A stretch of 64,000 nt of DNA from Allobosea sp. WAO (GCF_001509835.1 NZ_JXTJ01000012.1:124001-188000); one strand, 5' to 3'. Positions 24,825 through 33,205 are shown, counted from the stretch's first letter. The notes: generated from the sequence alone by a model not told the origin. Numbers and translations: made by a program.

Positions 24825-25402
24825 CGGCTGCTCGTTGCGCGCTCGAGTTCGGCGAGCGCGGCTTCGACGACGACCTCATGCGGGTCATCGCTGGAAATCA
24901 CGGTGATGTCCGCCTGGGAATAGACCGGTTCGCGCTCGGCGAGCAGGCGCCGCATCGTCCCTTCCGGGTCGGCTGTGCGCAGCAGCGGGCGGTTGCTGCG
25001 CTTGCGCACGCGGCGCATCAGCACATCGGCATCCGCCTTGAGCCAGACCGAGATGCCGAACTCGGCGATGCGGGCGCGGGTGTCGGCATTCATATAGGCG
25101 CCGCCACCAGTCGCCAGGACCAGGGGAGAGCGGGTCGCGAGGATGCGGGCGATGACGCGGCGTTCGCCGTCGCGGAATTCGGTCTCGCCGCGCTGGGCGA
25201 AGATGTCGGGGATCGACATGCCCGCCGCGGTCTCGATCTCGGTGTCGGCATCGACAAAGGGCAGGCCGAGACGGGTGCCGAGCCGCTTGCCGACCGAGCT
25301 CTTGCCCGATCCCATCATGCCGACGAGCACGACGGAGCGCTGGCCGAGCGCGGCGCGCAGGGCGGCGACATCAAGGGTTTCGACAGTATCCGCCATCAGC
25401 AT
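24821..25402 (-). CDS. aroK: Shikimate kinase AroK
   Basis: 193 aa from ATG at 25402 (a second ATG 6 nt later is equally possible), with AGAGG upstream. P-loop GMMGSGKSSVG, the shikimate-binding DADTEIE, FRDGERRVIA and the ATGGGAYM motif identify shikimate kinase. First gene of aroK-aroB-CNNM. It is divergent from the pabBC fusion, so shikimate and folate-precursor genes share one intergenic control region of about 145 bp. Confidence 0.95.
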   Translation of the reverse strand: MLMADTVETLDVAALRAALGQRSVVLVGMMGSGKSSVGKRLGTRLGLPFVDADTEIETAAGMSIPDIFAQRGETEFRDGERRVIARILATRSPLVLATGGGAYMNADTRARIAEFGISVWLKADADVLMRRVRKRSNRPLLRTADPEGTMRRLLAEREPVYSQADITVISSDDPHEVVVEAALAELERATSSR

Positions 25403-25546
25403 CGCAATGTTTCCTCTTGCCGCTCTAGCATGTGCGATGCCTTGCCGCCACGTCCTCATGATGCGCCGGAGAATCCCGGTTGCACCTTGACCAGCCCGAG
25501 CGAGTCAGACTGCTACCGGCCGGCGCAAGGGCAAGGAGAAAGCGGC

Positions 25547-27397
25547 ATGCCGAGGCCGGGACAGGAGGTCGAGATCGCTGCCCTGCGCGCGCCCTTCGTG
25601 CTGCTCGATGATCGCAGCGCGGATGCGGGTTCGGCGCTGCTCTATGCCGAGCCGGTGGAGGTGGTCGAAGCGCATGGCCTCGCCGAGGTTCCCGGGGCGC
25701 TCGACCGGATCGAGGCCGGGCTCGCATCGGGGCTGCATGCGGCCGGCTTCCTCTCCTATGAGCTCGGCTACGCCTTCGAGCCGCGTCTTGCGGCCCTGCT
25801 GCCGGAGGAGCGGGCCCTGCCTCTGCTCTGGATCGGATTGTTCCGCGAGCCGTTCACGCTCGCCCCGGCCGCGCTCGACCGCCAGTTCGCCAGCCTTGCG
25901 GCCCCGCCGCCCTTGGAAGTCGTCGCGCTCGGTCTCAGCGAGGAGCAGCATGCGGCCGCCGTCCGGCGGGTGCTGGACTATCTGCGAGCGGGCGATGCCT
26001 ATCAGGTCAACTTGACCTTCCCGATCCACTTCCGCCATGGCGGCGACCCGCTCGCTCTCTATGCGGCGCTGCGCGCCAGCCAGCCGGTCGCCCATGGCGG
26101 CATCGTCGCGACGGGCGCGGCGACGCTCCTCTCGGTCTCGCCGGAGCTTTTTGTCGAGACGCAAGCCGGACGGGCGACGACGCGGCCGATGAAGGGCACC
26201 GTCGCACGCGGCGCGGATGCGGCGGGTGATGCCGCGGCAATGGTGGCATTGCGGGCCGATCCGAAGCAGCGTGCCGAGAACCTGATGATCGTCGACCTCC
26301 TGCGCAACGATCTCGGACGGGTCAGCGAGATCGGTTCGGTCGCCGTGCCGAAACTCTTCAGCGTCGAGACCTATCCGACGCTGCATACCCTGACCTCGGA
26401 GGTGACGAGCCGATTGCGGCCGGGCCTGTCGGCGGGCGATCTCATCAGGGCGATGTTTCCCTGTGGCTCGGTGACCGGCGCGCCCAAGCTCCGCGCCATG
26501 GAGATCATCCACGAACTCGAAGGGCAGCCGCGCGACGCCTATACCGGCTCGATCGGCAGGATCGCGCCGAATGGCGATCTGCGCTTCAACGTCGCGATCA
26601 GGACGGCAACGCTGCTGCCGGACGGGCGAGGCATCTACGGGGTCGGCGGCGGCATCGTCGTCGATTCCGATCCAGCGAGCGAATTCGCGGAATGCCGGCT
26701 GAAAGGGCGCGTGCTGAGCGACCTCGCCGAGGATTTCGGGCTGTTCGAAACTTTGCTCTGGGCGCCGGGCGCCGGCTATCGCCGGCTAGAGCTCCATCTC
26801 GAACGGCTCGCCGGCTCGGCGGCGGAGCTTGGTTTTAGCTTCCACGGCAAGGCCTTGCGGGAGCAACTGGCCGAACTCGCCGGTGGCTTCTGGGAGGGGA
26901 GCGAACAGCGTGTCCGCTTCGAGCTGCGGCGCGACGGTTCCCTCGCGATCCGGCATGCACCACTGCCGAAAGCGGCGAAGCGGATGCTGACGGTCTGCGT
27001 CGCGGCCGAGCGGAGCGATGCCGCCGACCCGTTCGCGCGGCACAAGACGACGCGGCGAAGCCGCTATGAGCGCTGCTTCGCCGCTGCCGAGGCGGAAGGC
27101 TGCGACGATGCGCTCCTGCTCAACCGCGAAGGCTTCGTCACCGAGACCAGTCGGGCGAATGTCTTTCTCGAACACGATGGCGTGCTGCTGACGCCGCCTG
27201 TCGTTCACGGCCTGCTACCCGGCGTGCTGCGGCGCGAGTTGCTGGAGGCGGGCAAGGCACGGGAAGCGCCGCTATTGCCCGAGGATTTACGGGGTGAGGC
27301 GCGCTGGTTCGTCGGCAGCAGCCTTCGCGGCCTGCGACGAGCGCGCCTACTGCCTGGCGATACAAGGCTTGCATCGGCGGTCGCGGATCGGGAATAA
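25547..27397 (+). CDS. pabBC: Fused aminodeoxychorismate synthase component I / 4-amino-4-deoxychorismate lyase
   Basis: 616 aa; AAGGAG lies upstream of ATG 25547. The N-terminal part (to ~375) is a chorismate-utilising PabB domain with DAYQVNLTFP, RPMKGTVARG, MIVDLLRNDLGR, PCGSVTGAPK and GSIGRIAPNGD. The rest is a class-IV PLP aminotransferase-fold PabC domain, with ARHKTTRRSRYE containing the likely PLP lysine and LLNREGFVTETSRANVF. Together they make p-aminobenzoate from chorismate for folate. The glutamine amidotransferase PabA is not encoded nearby. Confidence 0.93.
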   Translation: MPRPGQEVEIAALRAPFVLLDDRSADAGSALLYAEPVEVVEAHGLAEVPGALDRIEAGLASGLHAAGFLSYELGYAFEPRLAALLPEERALPLLWIGLFREPFTLAPAALDRQFASLAAPPPLEVVALGLSEEQHAAAVRRVLDYLRAGDAYQVNLTFPIHFRHGGDPLALYAALRASQPVAHGGIVATGAATLLSVSPELFVETQAGRATTRPMKGTVARGADAAGDAAAMVALRADPKQRAENLMIVDLLRNDLGRVSEIGSVAVPKLFSVETYPTLHTLTSEVTSRLRPGLSAGDLIRAMFPCGSVTGAPKLRAMEIIHELEGQPRDAYTGSIGRIAPNGDLRFNVAIRTATLLPDGRGIYGVGGGIVVDSDPASEFAECRLKGRVLSDLAEDFGLFETLLWAPGAGYRRLELHLERLAGSAAELGFSFHGKALREQLAELAGGFWEGSEQRVRFELRRDGSLAIRHAPLPKAAKRMLTVCVAAERSDAADPFARHKTTRRSRYERCFAAAEAEGCDDALLLNREGFVTETSRANVFLEHDGVLLTPPVVHGLLPGVLRRELLEAGKAREAPLLPEDLRGEARWFVGSSLRGLRRARLLPGDTRLASAVADRE

Positions 27398-27427
27398 CCG
27401 ATAGGGTTAACAAGGAAATCGCCGGCC

Positions 27428-27571
27428 GTGCCGACGCTGTTCAAGTTCTTGACTTTCCTCGCCGTGATCGGCGGTCTGGTGTTCGGCGGCATGGTCGCGC
27501 TCGTTACCTTCGTCAAGCCGGAGCCGCGCGAAATGGTCGAGGTGATCCCGCCTTCGAAGCTGCAGAAGTGA
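27428..27571 (+). CDS. Small single-pass membrane protein upstream of xerD
   Basis: 47 aa, GTG start at 27428 with AAGGAAAT about 10 nt upstream, stop at 27571, 7 nt before xerD. One membrane helix (FLTFLAVIGGLVFGGMVALV) is followed by a short cytoplasmic or periplasmic tail, KPEPREMVEVIPPSKLQK. I recall the same layout, a tiny helix protein with a REM..V.IP tail next to xerD, in other Rhizobiales, where it is sometimes mis-annotated as a histidine kinase. The spacing suggests co-translation with xerD. Confidence 0.75.
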   Translation: MPTLFKFLTFLAVIGGLVFGGMVALVTFVKPEPREMVEVIPPSKLQK

Positions 27572-27578
27572 ACCGCGG

Positions 27579-28514
27579 ATGACCCGGCAGGCGCGCGCCT
27601 GGGTAAACGCCTTTCTCGACATGCTCGCGGCCGAGCGCGGCGCGGCGAAGAACACGATCGAGGCCTATCAGCGCGATCTCGACGACTATCTCGAATTCGC
27701 CGCCGGGCACGGTGGTCCGGCGAGCGTCGCGGCCGCCGATATCCGGGCCTTCCTGGTCGAACTGTCGGAACGCGGCCTGAAGGCCTCCTCGGCGGCGCGG
27801 CGGCTCTCGGCGGTGCGGCAGTTCCACCGCTTCCTCTACACGGAGGGCCTGGTCGGCGTCGATCCGACCGCCGCGATCGAAGGCCCACGGCTTGGGCGGC
27901 CTCTGCCAAAGGTGCTTTCGGTCGCCGAGGTCGACCGGCTGATCGCGACCGCCCAAGAGGCGGCCGAGCGCGAGGGCCAGTCGCTAGCCGCGCAGGCGCG
28001 CAGCCTGCGGATGCGCTGCCTGATCGAGATGCTCTACGCGACCGGCATGCGCGTCTCCGAGCTGATCGCGCTGCCGCTCTCGGCCGCGACGACGCGCGAG
28101 CGCTTCCTGGTGGTGCGCGGCAAGGGTGACAAGGACCGGTTGGTGCCGCTCAACGAGGCGGCACGGCTGGCAGCTGCCGCGCATCTCGCCTTCCTGCGCC
28201 AGCAGGGCGACGCCGGCGGGCGCTGGCTCTTTCCCTCCGATGGCGAGAGCGGGCATCTGACGCGGCAGGCCTTCGGGCGCGATCTCAAGTCGCTCTCGGC
28301 GGCGGCGGGGCTGTCACCGGCCAAGGTCAGCCCGCATGTGCTGCGTCATGCCTTCGCCAGCCACCTCCTGCAGAACGGCGCGGATCTGCGCGTGGTGCAG
28401 GAACTGCTGGGGCATGCCGACATCGCGACGACGCAGATCTACACGCATATCCTCGACGAGCGGCTGAAGAGCCTGGTGCGCGACCTGCACCCGCTGATGG
28501 ATGGCGAGGGATAG
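27579..28514 (+). CDS. xerD: Site-specific tyrosine recombinase XerD
   Basis: 311 aa, full length. SAM-like N-terminal domain residues 1-95; catalytic domain after ~110. Catalytic residues are visible: R158 (GMRVSEL), K182/K185 (KGDKD), H253 and R256 (HVLRHAFASHLL), H279 (LLGHADI) and Y288 (TQIYTH). With XerC it resolves chromosome dimers at dif during division. It is a housekeeping recombinase: no phage genes or attachment repeats flank it. Confidence 0.93.
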   Translation: MTRQARAWVNAFLDMLAAERGAAKNTIEAYQRDLDDYLEFAAGHGGPASVAAADIRAFLVELSERGLKASSAARRLSAVRQFHRFLYTEGLVGVDPTAAIEGPRLGRPLPKVLSVAEVDRLIATAQEAAEREGQSLAAQARSLRMRCLIEMLYATGMRVSELIALPLSAATTRERFLVVRGKGDKDRLVPLNEAARLAAAAHLAFLRQQGDAGGRWLFPSDGESGHLTRQAFGRDLKSLSAAAGLSPAKVSPHVLRHAFASHLLQNGADLRVVQELLGHADIATTQIYTHILDERLKSLVRDLHPLMDGEG

Positions 28515-28523
28515 GGCAGGCGC

Positions 28524-28853
28524 TCAGGCCTTGGTCGGCTTGTGCTCGAGCAGGATCTGGCCCTGCTTCTCGACGCCGAGGCGCAGCTTCTCGGCGAAGA
28601 CGGCGAGCATCCAGGGCAGCATCACCTCAACGCGGACTAGGCTGTCCTCGATATCGAGCTTGCCGTTGACGGTCTGGCCGAGGGCGGCGACGCCGAAATG
28701 CAGCGTGTCGCCCTGCCAGTCCTCCTGCGTGAGCTGCATGTGCAGCGTGCCGAGCTTGTCGCGGACCTTGTCGACGCCGCCCTGGAGACGCGCCCGGGCG
28801 GCCTCGCGTCCGAGCGTATGGGAAACGGTGATGGTGACGGGGCGTTTCATCAT
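28524..28853 (-). CDS. Polyhydroxyalkanoic acid system family protein
   Basis: 109 aa from ATG at 28853 with GGAG 7 nt upstream. KRPVTITVSHTLGREAARARLQGG and DKVRDKL match the PHA granule-system family (TIGR02610-like), followed by a beta-rich half (LHFGVAALGQTVNGKLDIEDSLVRVEV) and a helix (FAEKLRLGVEKQGQILL). Cytosolic. Function in polyester storage is by family name only; no pha genes are adjacent. Convergent with xerD. Confidence 0.78.
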   Translation of the reverse strand: MMKRPVTITVSHTLGREAARARLQGGVDKVRDKLGTLHMQLTQEDWQGDTLHFGVAALGQTVNGKLDIEDSLVRVEVMLPWMLAVFAEKLRLGVEKQGQILLEHKPTKA

Positions 28854-28961
28854 CGGCGGCTCCGGCTCGTGCGTTTGGGCTGTCGCTGCCGCAGAGATGC
28901 GCATCGCCGCAGCCAGTTGCAACCGGCCGGCCGGTTCGGAACTGCGGTGAAGGCCGCCCGT

Positions 28962-29171
28962 TCAGTTGCTGTGCGCCTGGAGTGCCTGCTGGCCTTCCTG
29001 CGTGACGTTCCAACGCTCGTCGCCGGGCTCGGCCAGGCCGCGTCCCTGGAGCAGGCGCAGCATCGCTTCGCCGAAGATGAAGCGGCGGGTCTCCTCGTTG
29101 ATGCTTTCGAGCGCGATCCACTCGGGATCGGTCATCACAGGTGCCTGCGTGTTCGTCGCGGTCTCGGCCAT
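28962..29171 (-). CDS. Small hypothetical protein
   Basis: 69 aa with a strong GGAGGAGG ribosome site 6-8 nt before the ATG. Acidic, soluble, helical; WIALESINEETRRFIFGEAMLRLLQGRGL then WNVTQEGQQALQ looks like a winged-helix-like mini-domain or antitoxin-size DNA binder, but no family is recognised. No toxin-like partner is adjacent. Confidence 0.6.
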   Translation of the reverse strand: MAETATNTQAPVMTDPEWIALESINEETRRFIFGEAMLRLLQGRGLAEPGDERWNVTQEGQQALQAHSN

Positions 29172-29292
29172 TGACGGTCCTCCTCCGTGCCGTTTGTTGC
29201 GGTCAGGGGGAAAATCGCGGGCAATCTTGGAGAGCGTGTGGCGCTGACGGGGATTCCCTGCGGCAAATGCCGAGGTTTTTCTAGATTCCGGC

Positions 29293-30087
29293 TCAACCCA
29301 GCGGCAGGCGCAGCCCGGCTTCGGCGGCGCAGGCCTTGAGCGTCAGCAGGATCGCGCCCTCGTCGGTGTCGACGCCATGGCGCTGCAGGCACGGCACGAG
29401 GATCGCCGCCTCGGCATAGCCGGAGAGGCCGACTATCGGGCAGGCGATGTCGGTGACGGCGAGGATGTCGCGGCTCGGCGCGATGCGATGGCCCTGCTCG
29501 CGGATCTCGGCGAAGATCGCCTCTGTCTCCGGCAGATCGAGCCGTTTGCGGAATTCCGGCTCGGCCTCGCGCATCAGTGCGCGCCGTCTCGCTTCAGACT
29601 GGAAGGCGAGGATGAGCAGGCCGGAATTGGCTTCCAGCGCCGGCCTGCCATAGCCCGGCCGGACGATGACGCTGGCATCGAGATGGCCGGCGGTCGTCGC
29701 CAGCACCACGGTCTGCGCCCGGCTGAGCACGACGAGATGGGCGGCCTGGCCGCTCTCCTCGCTGAAGCGTTCCATCAGCGGCAGCACGGCCGAGGTTAGC
29801 TGCTTGCCGCCCGGCGTCCTGATCCCGAGGTCGAACAGGCGGCGGGACAGGCCGAGCCGGTCGGTTCCCGCCTCGCGTTCGAGATAGCCGCGCTGCTGCA
29901 GCACGAAGACCATGCGGAAGATCTCGCTCTTCGAGCGCCGCAGCTTCTCGGCGATCGTGCGGGTCGAGAGCGGTTCGCCGACCTCGGCCAGGAGTTCGAG
30001 AATGTCGAGGCCTTTCTCCAGCGCCGGCGCGGCGTAGGAGGCCTTGTCGTCAGTCTCGGCTTCGACGGGATCGCTCATGACGCCCAT
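29293..30087 (-). CDS. IclR family transcriptional regulator
   Basis: 264 aa; start at 30087, with an alternative ATG at 30078. N-terminal winged helix (KGLDILELLAEVGEPLSTRTIAEKL, KSEIFRMVFVLQQRGYLER) and C-terminal ligand-binding domain (LDASVIVRPGYGRPALEANSGLL, ILAVTDIACPIVGLSG). Divergent from the ABC transporter/deacylase/dehydratase operon, which it probably controls. A perfect 12-bp palindrome lies between them (30099-30110). IclR proteins usually sense the substrate or an intermediate of the adjacent catabolic pathway. Confidence 0.9.
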   Translation of the reverse strand: MGVMSDPVEAETDDKASYAAPALEKGLDILELLAEVGEPLSTRTIAEKLRRSKSEIFRMVFVLQQRGYLEREAGTDRLGLSRRLFDLGIRTPGGKQLTSAVLPLMERFSEESGQAAHLVVLSRAQTVVLATTAGHLDASVIVRPGYGRPALEANSGLLILAFQSEARRRALMREAEPEFRKRLDLPETEAIFAEIREQGHRIAPSRDILAVTDIACPIVGLSGYAEAAILVPCLQRHGVDTDEGAILLTLKACAAEAGLRLPLG

Positions 30088-30098
30088 ACCGGTTCGGT

Positions 30099-30134
30099 TT
30101 CATATATGAAGCTTGACATCAAATAAGAAGTCAA
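30099..30134. promoter_or_regulatory. Divergent promoter/operator of the IclR-controlled operon
   Basis: TTCATATATGAA (30099-30110) is a perfect 12-bp palindrome. It is followed 2 nt later by TTGACA (30113-30118), a consensus -35 hexamer for the rightward operon. The latter is also the left arm of TTGAC-N12-GTCAA (30113-30134). The region is distinctly AT-rich against its surroundings. Binding by the divergent IclR protein is inferred. Confidence 0.6.
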
Positions 30135-30163
30135 TCTAGCCTCCACTTCAAAGAGGGGGAGAC

Positions 30164-30247
30164 ATGACGCCATTGCCGCACCACCGGCTTGATGTCTTTG
30201 CGCAGCAGGCCTTGTGTCTGCAGGCCGGGCAGGCCCGAGCGCGATGA
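30164..30247 (+). CDS. 27-codon leader ORF translationally coupled to the ABC permease
   Basis: ATG at 30164 follows a strong ribosome site (GAGGGGGAG, 2-3 nt before ATGACG). The frame runs 27 codons (MTPLPHHRLDVFAQQALCLQ...) and ends in CGATGA, whose TGA overlaps the permease ATG by 4 bp. The permease itself has no other good ribosome site, so ribosomes terminating here may initiate it. No similarity recognised; it could be a regulatory leader peptide or the remnant of a longer gene. Confidence 0.5.
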   Translation: MTPLPHHRLDVFAQQALCLQAGQARAR

Positions 30248-30906
30248 AGTACGGGCTTCAGTTCCGCGACGTCTTCGCCGCCTGGGAGTCGATCCTCGAG
30301 GGCGTCTGGATCACCTTGCTCTTGTCCGGCGTCGCGATGGTCGGCGGCCTCGCGATCGGCGTGCTCTGCGCCGCGGCGCGCGTCTACGGCCCCGGCTGGC
30401 TGCGCCGTCTCGTCGGCGCCTATGTCGAGGTGATCCGCAACACCCCGCTGCTGGTGCAGCTCTTCCTGATCTTCTTCGGCCTGCCGAGCCTCGGCCTGCG
30501 GCTCGATGGTCTCACCGCTGCGATGATCGCGCTGGTGATCAATCTCGGCGCCTACACCACCGAGATCGTCCGTGCCGGCCTCGAAGCGGTGCCGAAGGCG
30601 CAGATCGAGGCCGGGCACTCGCTCGGGCTCTCGGGCCTGCAGGTCTTCCGCTACATCGTGGTCTTCCCGGCACTGAAGGCGATGTTCCCGGCGCTCGCCA
30701 GCCAGTTCGTGCTGATGATGCTGGCGACCAGCGTGGTCTCGCAGATCTCGGTGCAGGACCTGTTCCATGCCGCCTCGATCGTGCAGTCGCGCACCTTCCG
30801 CGATTTCGAGGTCTATACCGTCATCGGCGTGCTCTATCTCTCGCTCGCCTTCGCCTTCCGGGGCCTCTTCGCGGTGATCTACCGCCTGGCTTTCGTGCAG
30901 CGATGA
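30244..30906 (+). CDS. Amino acid ABC transporter permease (first)
   Basis: 220 aa, HisM/GlnP-type permease with about five membrane helices. VEVIRNTPLLVQLFLIFFGLP is the polar amino acid permease signature, and the EAA loop is IEAGHSLGLSGLQVFRYIVVFP. Start ATG overlaps the stop of the upstream 27-codon ORF, and its stop overlaps the next permease by 4 bp, so expression is tightly coupled. Forms the membrane channel with the second permease. The substrate is probably an amino acid or N-acyl derivative, inferred from the downstream enzymes. Confidence 0.9.
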   Translation: MKYGLQFRDVFAAWESILEGVWITLLLSGVAMVGGLAIGVLCAAARVYGPGWLRRLVGAYVEVIRNTPLLVQLFLIFFGLPSLGLRLDGLTAAMIALVINLGAYTTEIVRAGLEAVPKAQIEAGHSLGLSGLQVFRYIVVFPALKAMFPALASQFVLMMLATSVVSQISVQDLFHAASIVQSRTFRDFEVYTVIGVLYLSLAFAFRGLFAVIYRLAFVQR

Positions 30907-31553
30907 TCAGAGAATTCGGCTTCATCGACGTGATGTACCTCGTCGGCGCGGCGCGCTGGACGCTGCTGCTGACCGTAACCGCCTTCGCGGGTGCCTCTGT
31001 CCTCGGCCTGGCCATCGCGATCGCGCGCATCCTGCCTTTCGCGCCGGTGCGCTGGATCGCCGCCGGCTACACCCATATCGTCCAGGGCACGCCGCTGCTG
31101 GTCTGGCTGTTCCTGATCTTCTTCGGGCTGCCGCTGATCGGAATCTCGGTCAATCCCTGGCTCGCCGCGGCCGTCGGCTTCTCGGTCTATGGCAGCGCCT
31201 TCCTCGGCGAGATCTGGCGCGGCGCGCTGGTCTCGATCGCCAAGACGCAATGGGAGGCCGGCGCCTCGCTCGGCCTCTCCATGGCGGAGCAGCTGCGCTA
31301 CGTCATCATTCCGCAGTCGGTACGGGTCGCGATCCCGCCGACCGTGGGGTTCCTGGTCCAGCTGATCAAGAACACCTCGCTGGCGGCTGTGATCGGCCTC
31401 GTCGAGCTGACCCGCGAGGGTCAGCTGACGGCGGCGGGCACCTACAAGCCCTTCGCGGTCTACATCACCGTCGCCTGCATCTATTTCCTGATGTGTTTCC
31501 CTCTGACCCAATGGAGCCGCTCGCTCGAGCGGAAGCTCGATGTCGCTCGTTGA
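30903..31553 (+). CDS. Amino acid ABC transporter permease (second)
   Basis: 216 aa, same family as the preceding permease. HIVQGTPLLVWLFLIFFGLPL and the EAA loop QWEAGASLGLSMAEQLRYVIIPQ are intact. ATGA overlap with the upstream permease; its 3' end overlaps the ATPase gene by 14 bp. About five membrane helices. Confidence 0.9.
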   Translation: MIREFGFIDVMYLVGAARWTLLLTVTAFAGASVLGLAIAIARILPFAPVRWIAAGYTHIVQGTPLLVWLFLIFFGLPLIGISVNPWLAAAVGFSVYGSAFLGEIWRGALVSIAKTQWEAGASLGLSMAEQLRYVIIPQSVRVAIPPTVGFLVQLIKNTSLAAVIGLVELTREGQLTAAGTYKPFAVYITVACIYFLMCFPLTQWSRSLERKLDVAR

Positions 31554-32271
31554 AATCCGGGAAATCAGCAAGAGCTACGGCACCGTCCAGGTGCTGAAGG
31601 GCGTCTCGCTCGACGTCGCCAAGGGCGAGGTTGTTGCGGTGATCGGCCGCTCAGGCTCCGGCAAGAGCACCTTGCTGCGCTGCGTCAACGGGCTGGAGGT
31701 GATCCAGGCCGGCACGATCCGTGTCGACGGCGTCCAGGTGAACGATCCCGCCACCGATCTGCGCAAGCTGCGCCAGCAGGTCGGCATCGTCTTCCAGAGC
31801 TTCAACCTGTTCCCGCATCTCTCGGTTTGCGACAACATCACGCTCGCGCCGCGGGTGGTGAAGAAGCAGGCGCCGGAGCAGGCCCGCGAGATCGCGCGCG
31901 ACGTGCTGCGCCGCGTCGGCCTCGAGGGCAAGCTCGATGCTTTTCCGTCCCAGCTTTCCGGCGGCCAGCAGCAGCGCGTCGCCATTGCCCGCTCGCTCGC
32001 CATGCAGCCCAAGCTGATGCTGTTCGACGAGGTGACCTCGGCGCTCGACCCGGAACTGACCGGCGAGGTGCTGAAGGTGCTGGAATCCGTGGCTCAGGAG
32101 GGGATGACCATGATCCTCGTCACCCACGAGATGGGATTTGCCCGCCGGTTCGGCTCGCGCGTCGTGTTCATGCACGAGGGCCGGATCCACGAAGAAGGCC
32201 AGGCCGCGGCGGTGCTCGCCGAGCCGCAGACGCCCGAGCTCAAGACCTTCCTCAGCGCCGTGTTGCACTGA
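31540..32271 (+). CDS. Amino acid ABC transporter ATP-binding protein
   Basis: 243 aa, GlnQ/HisP class. Walker A GRSGSGKST, Q-loop IVFQSFNLFPHL, signature LSGGQQQR, Walker B LMLFDEVTSALDPE and the H-loop LVTHEMGFARR are all present. Note FDEVTSALD, with Val in place of the usual Pro after DE, which is common in this class. It powers the two permeases encoded upstream. Confidence 0.94.
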   Translation: MSLVEIREISKSYGTVQVLKGVSLDVAKGEVVAVIGRSGSGKSTLLRCVNGLEVIQAGTIRVDGVQVNDPATDLRKLRQQVGIVFQSFNLFPHLSVCDNITLAPRVVKKQAPEQAREIARDVLRRVGLEGKLDAFPSQLSGGQQQRVAIARSLAMQPKLMLFDEVTSALDPELTGEVLKVLESVAQEGMTMILVTHEMGFARRFGSRVVFMHEGRIHEEGQAAAVLAEPQTPELKTFLSAVLH

Positions 32272-32311
32272 GGCGAAGAAACCAGTTCCGGTCAAGGAGG
32301 GGAGAAGACAT

Positions 32312-33094
32312 ATGCGTAAGCTGTTTGCAGGTCTGGCGGCCATGGCCATCGCCGCCTTCGGTGCCGCCGAAGCCCGCGCCGACAAGCTCCAGGACATCCT
32401 GTCCAAGGGCGTGGTCCGCATCGGCGTGCCGCTCGACGCGCCGCCCTTCGGCTCGCAGGACGCCAACCGCAAGCCGATCGGCTTCGACATCGAGTTCGCC
32501 GAGATGGTCGCCAAGGGCCTGGGCGTGAAGCTCGAAATGCAGCAGATCACCGGTGCCAACCGCATTCCGTTCCTGCTCACCGACAAGGTCGACATCGTCA
32601 TCTCGGTGATGGGCCTGTCGCCTGAGCGCGCGCGCCAGATCCAGTTCACGGCGCCCTACGCCAACACCTTCCTTGCGGTCTACGGGCCGAAGTCCTCGGC
32701 GGTGAACAGCGCGGCGACGCTCGGCTCGGCCCGCATCGCCGCCGCCAAGGGCACGACGCAGGAACTCGCGATCACCGAAGCCGCCCCGAAGGCGAACGTG
32801 ATGCGCACCGAGGACGACGCGACCGCCGCCGCCGCCTACATCACCGGCCAGGCCGATCTGCTCGCCACCAACTCGATCGTCGCCCAGGCGCTGGCCAAGC
32901 AGAACCCGAACAAGGAATTCGAGCGCAAGTTCACCATCCGCCGCAGCCCGGCCCATATGGGCGTGCAGATGGACCAGCACAATCTGGTGCGCTGGCTCGA
33001 CGGCTTCATCTTCTTCAACACGCTGAACGGCGAGCTCGACCGGCTGCACAAGAAGTATCTGGACATGCCGATGGATCCGCTGCCGACCCTCTGA
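32312..33094 (+). CDS. Amino acid ABC transporter substrate-binding protein
   Basis: 260 aa; AAGGAGGGG lies upstream of ATG 32312. Signal peptide about 1-23 (LFAGLAAMAIAAFGAAEARA). The family 3 solute-binding fold follows: LQDILSKGVVRIGVPLDAPPFG, GFDIEFAEMVAKGLGVKLEM, PFLLTDKVDIVISVMGLSPERA. Periplasmic receptor for the transporter encoded by the three preceding genes. A strong terminator follows it (33111-33146), giving a likely 3' end for the transporter part of the transcript. Confidence 0.92.
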   Translation: MRKLFAGLAAMAIAAFGAAEARADKLQDILSKGVVRIGVPLDAPPFGSQDANRKPIGFDIEFAEMVAKGLGVKLEMQQITGANRIPFLLTDKVDIVISVMGLSPERARQIQFTAPYANTFLAVYGPKSSAVNSAATLGSARIAAAKGTTQELAITEAAPKANVMRTEDDATAAAAYITGQADLLATNSIVAQALAKQNPNKEFERKFTIRRSPAHMGVQMDQHNLVRWLDGFIFFNTLNGELDRLHKKYLDMPMDPLPTL

Positions 33095-33110
33095 GCAGCC
33101 TTCCTTCTTC

Positions 33111-33146
33111 GGCCAGGCACATTCGTGCCTGGCCTCCTTTCTTTTC
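33111..33146 (+). terminator. Rho-independent terminator after the binding-protein gene
   Basis: GGCCAGGCAC (33111-33120) and GTGCCTGGCC (33125-33134) form a perfect 10-bp stem with an ATTC loop, followed by a pyrimidine tract TCCTTTCTTTTC. It separates the transporter genes from the deacylase gene by partial termination or marks a transcript end; read-through would still allow a long operon. Confidence 0.8.
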
Positions 33147-33205
33147 CGGCGAGATCACGGGGCCCGGCCGGCCCCGATCGCCCTTTCGCGTCCGCGAGCC
33201 CCGCC

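Noticed and set aside
27579..28514. Tyrosine recombinase as sign of an integrated element
   Set aside because: It is the housekeeping XerD by length, motifs and aro neighbourhood; no att repeats or phage genes.
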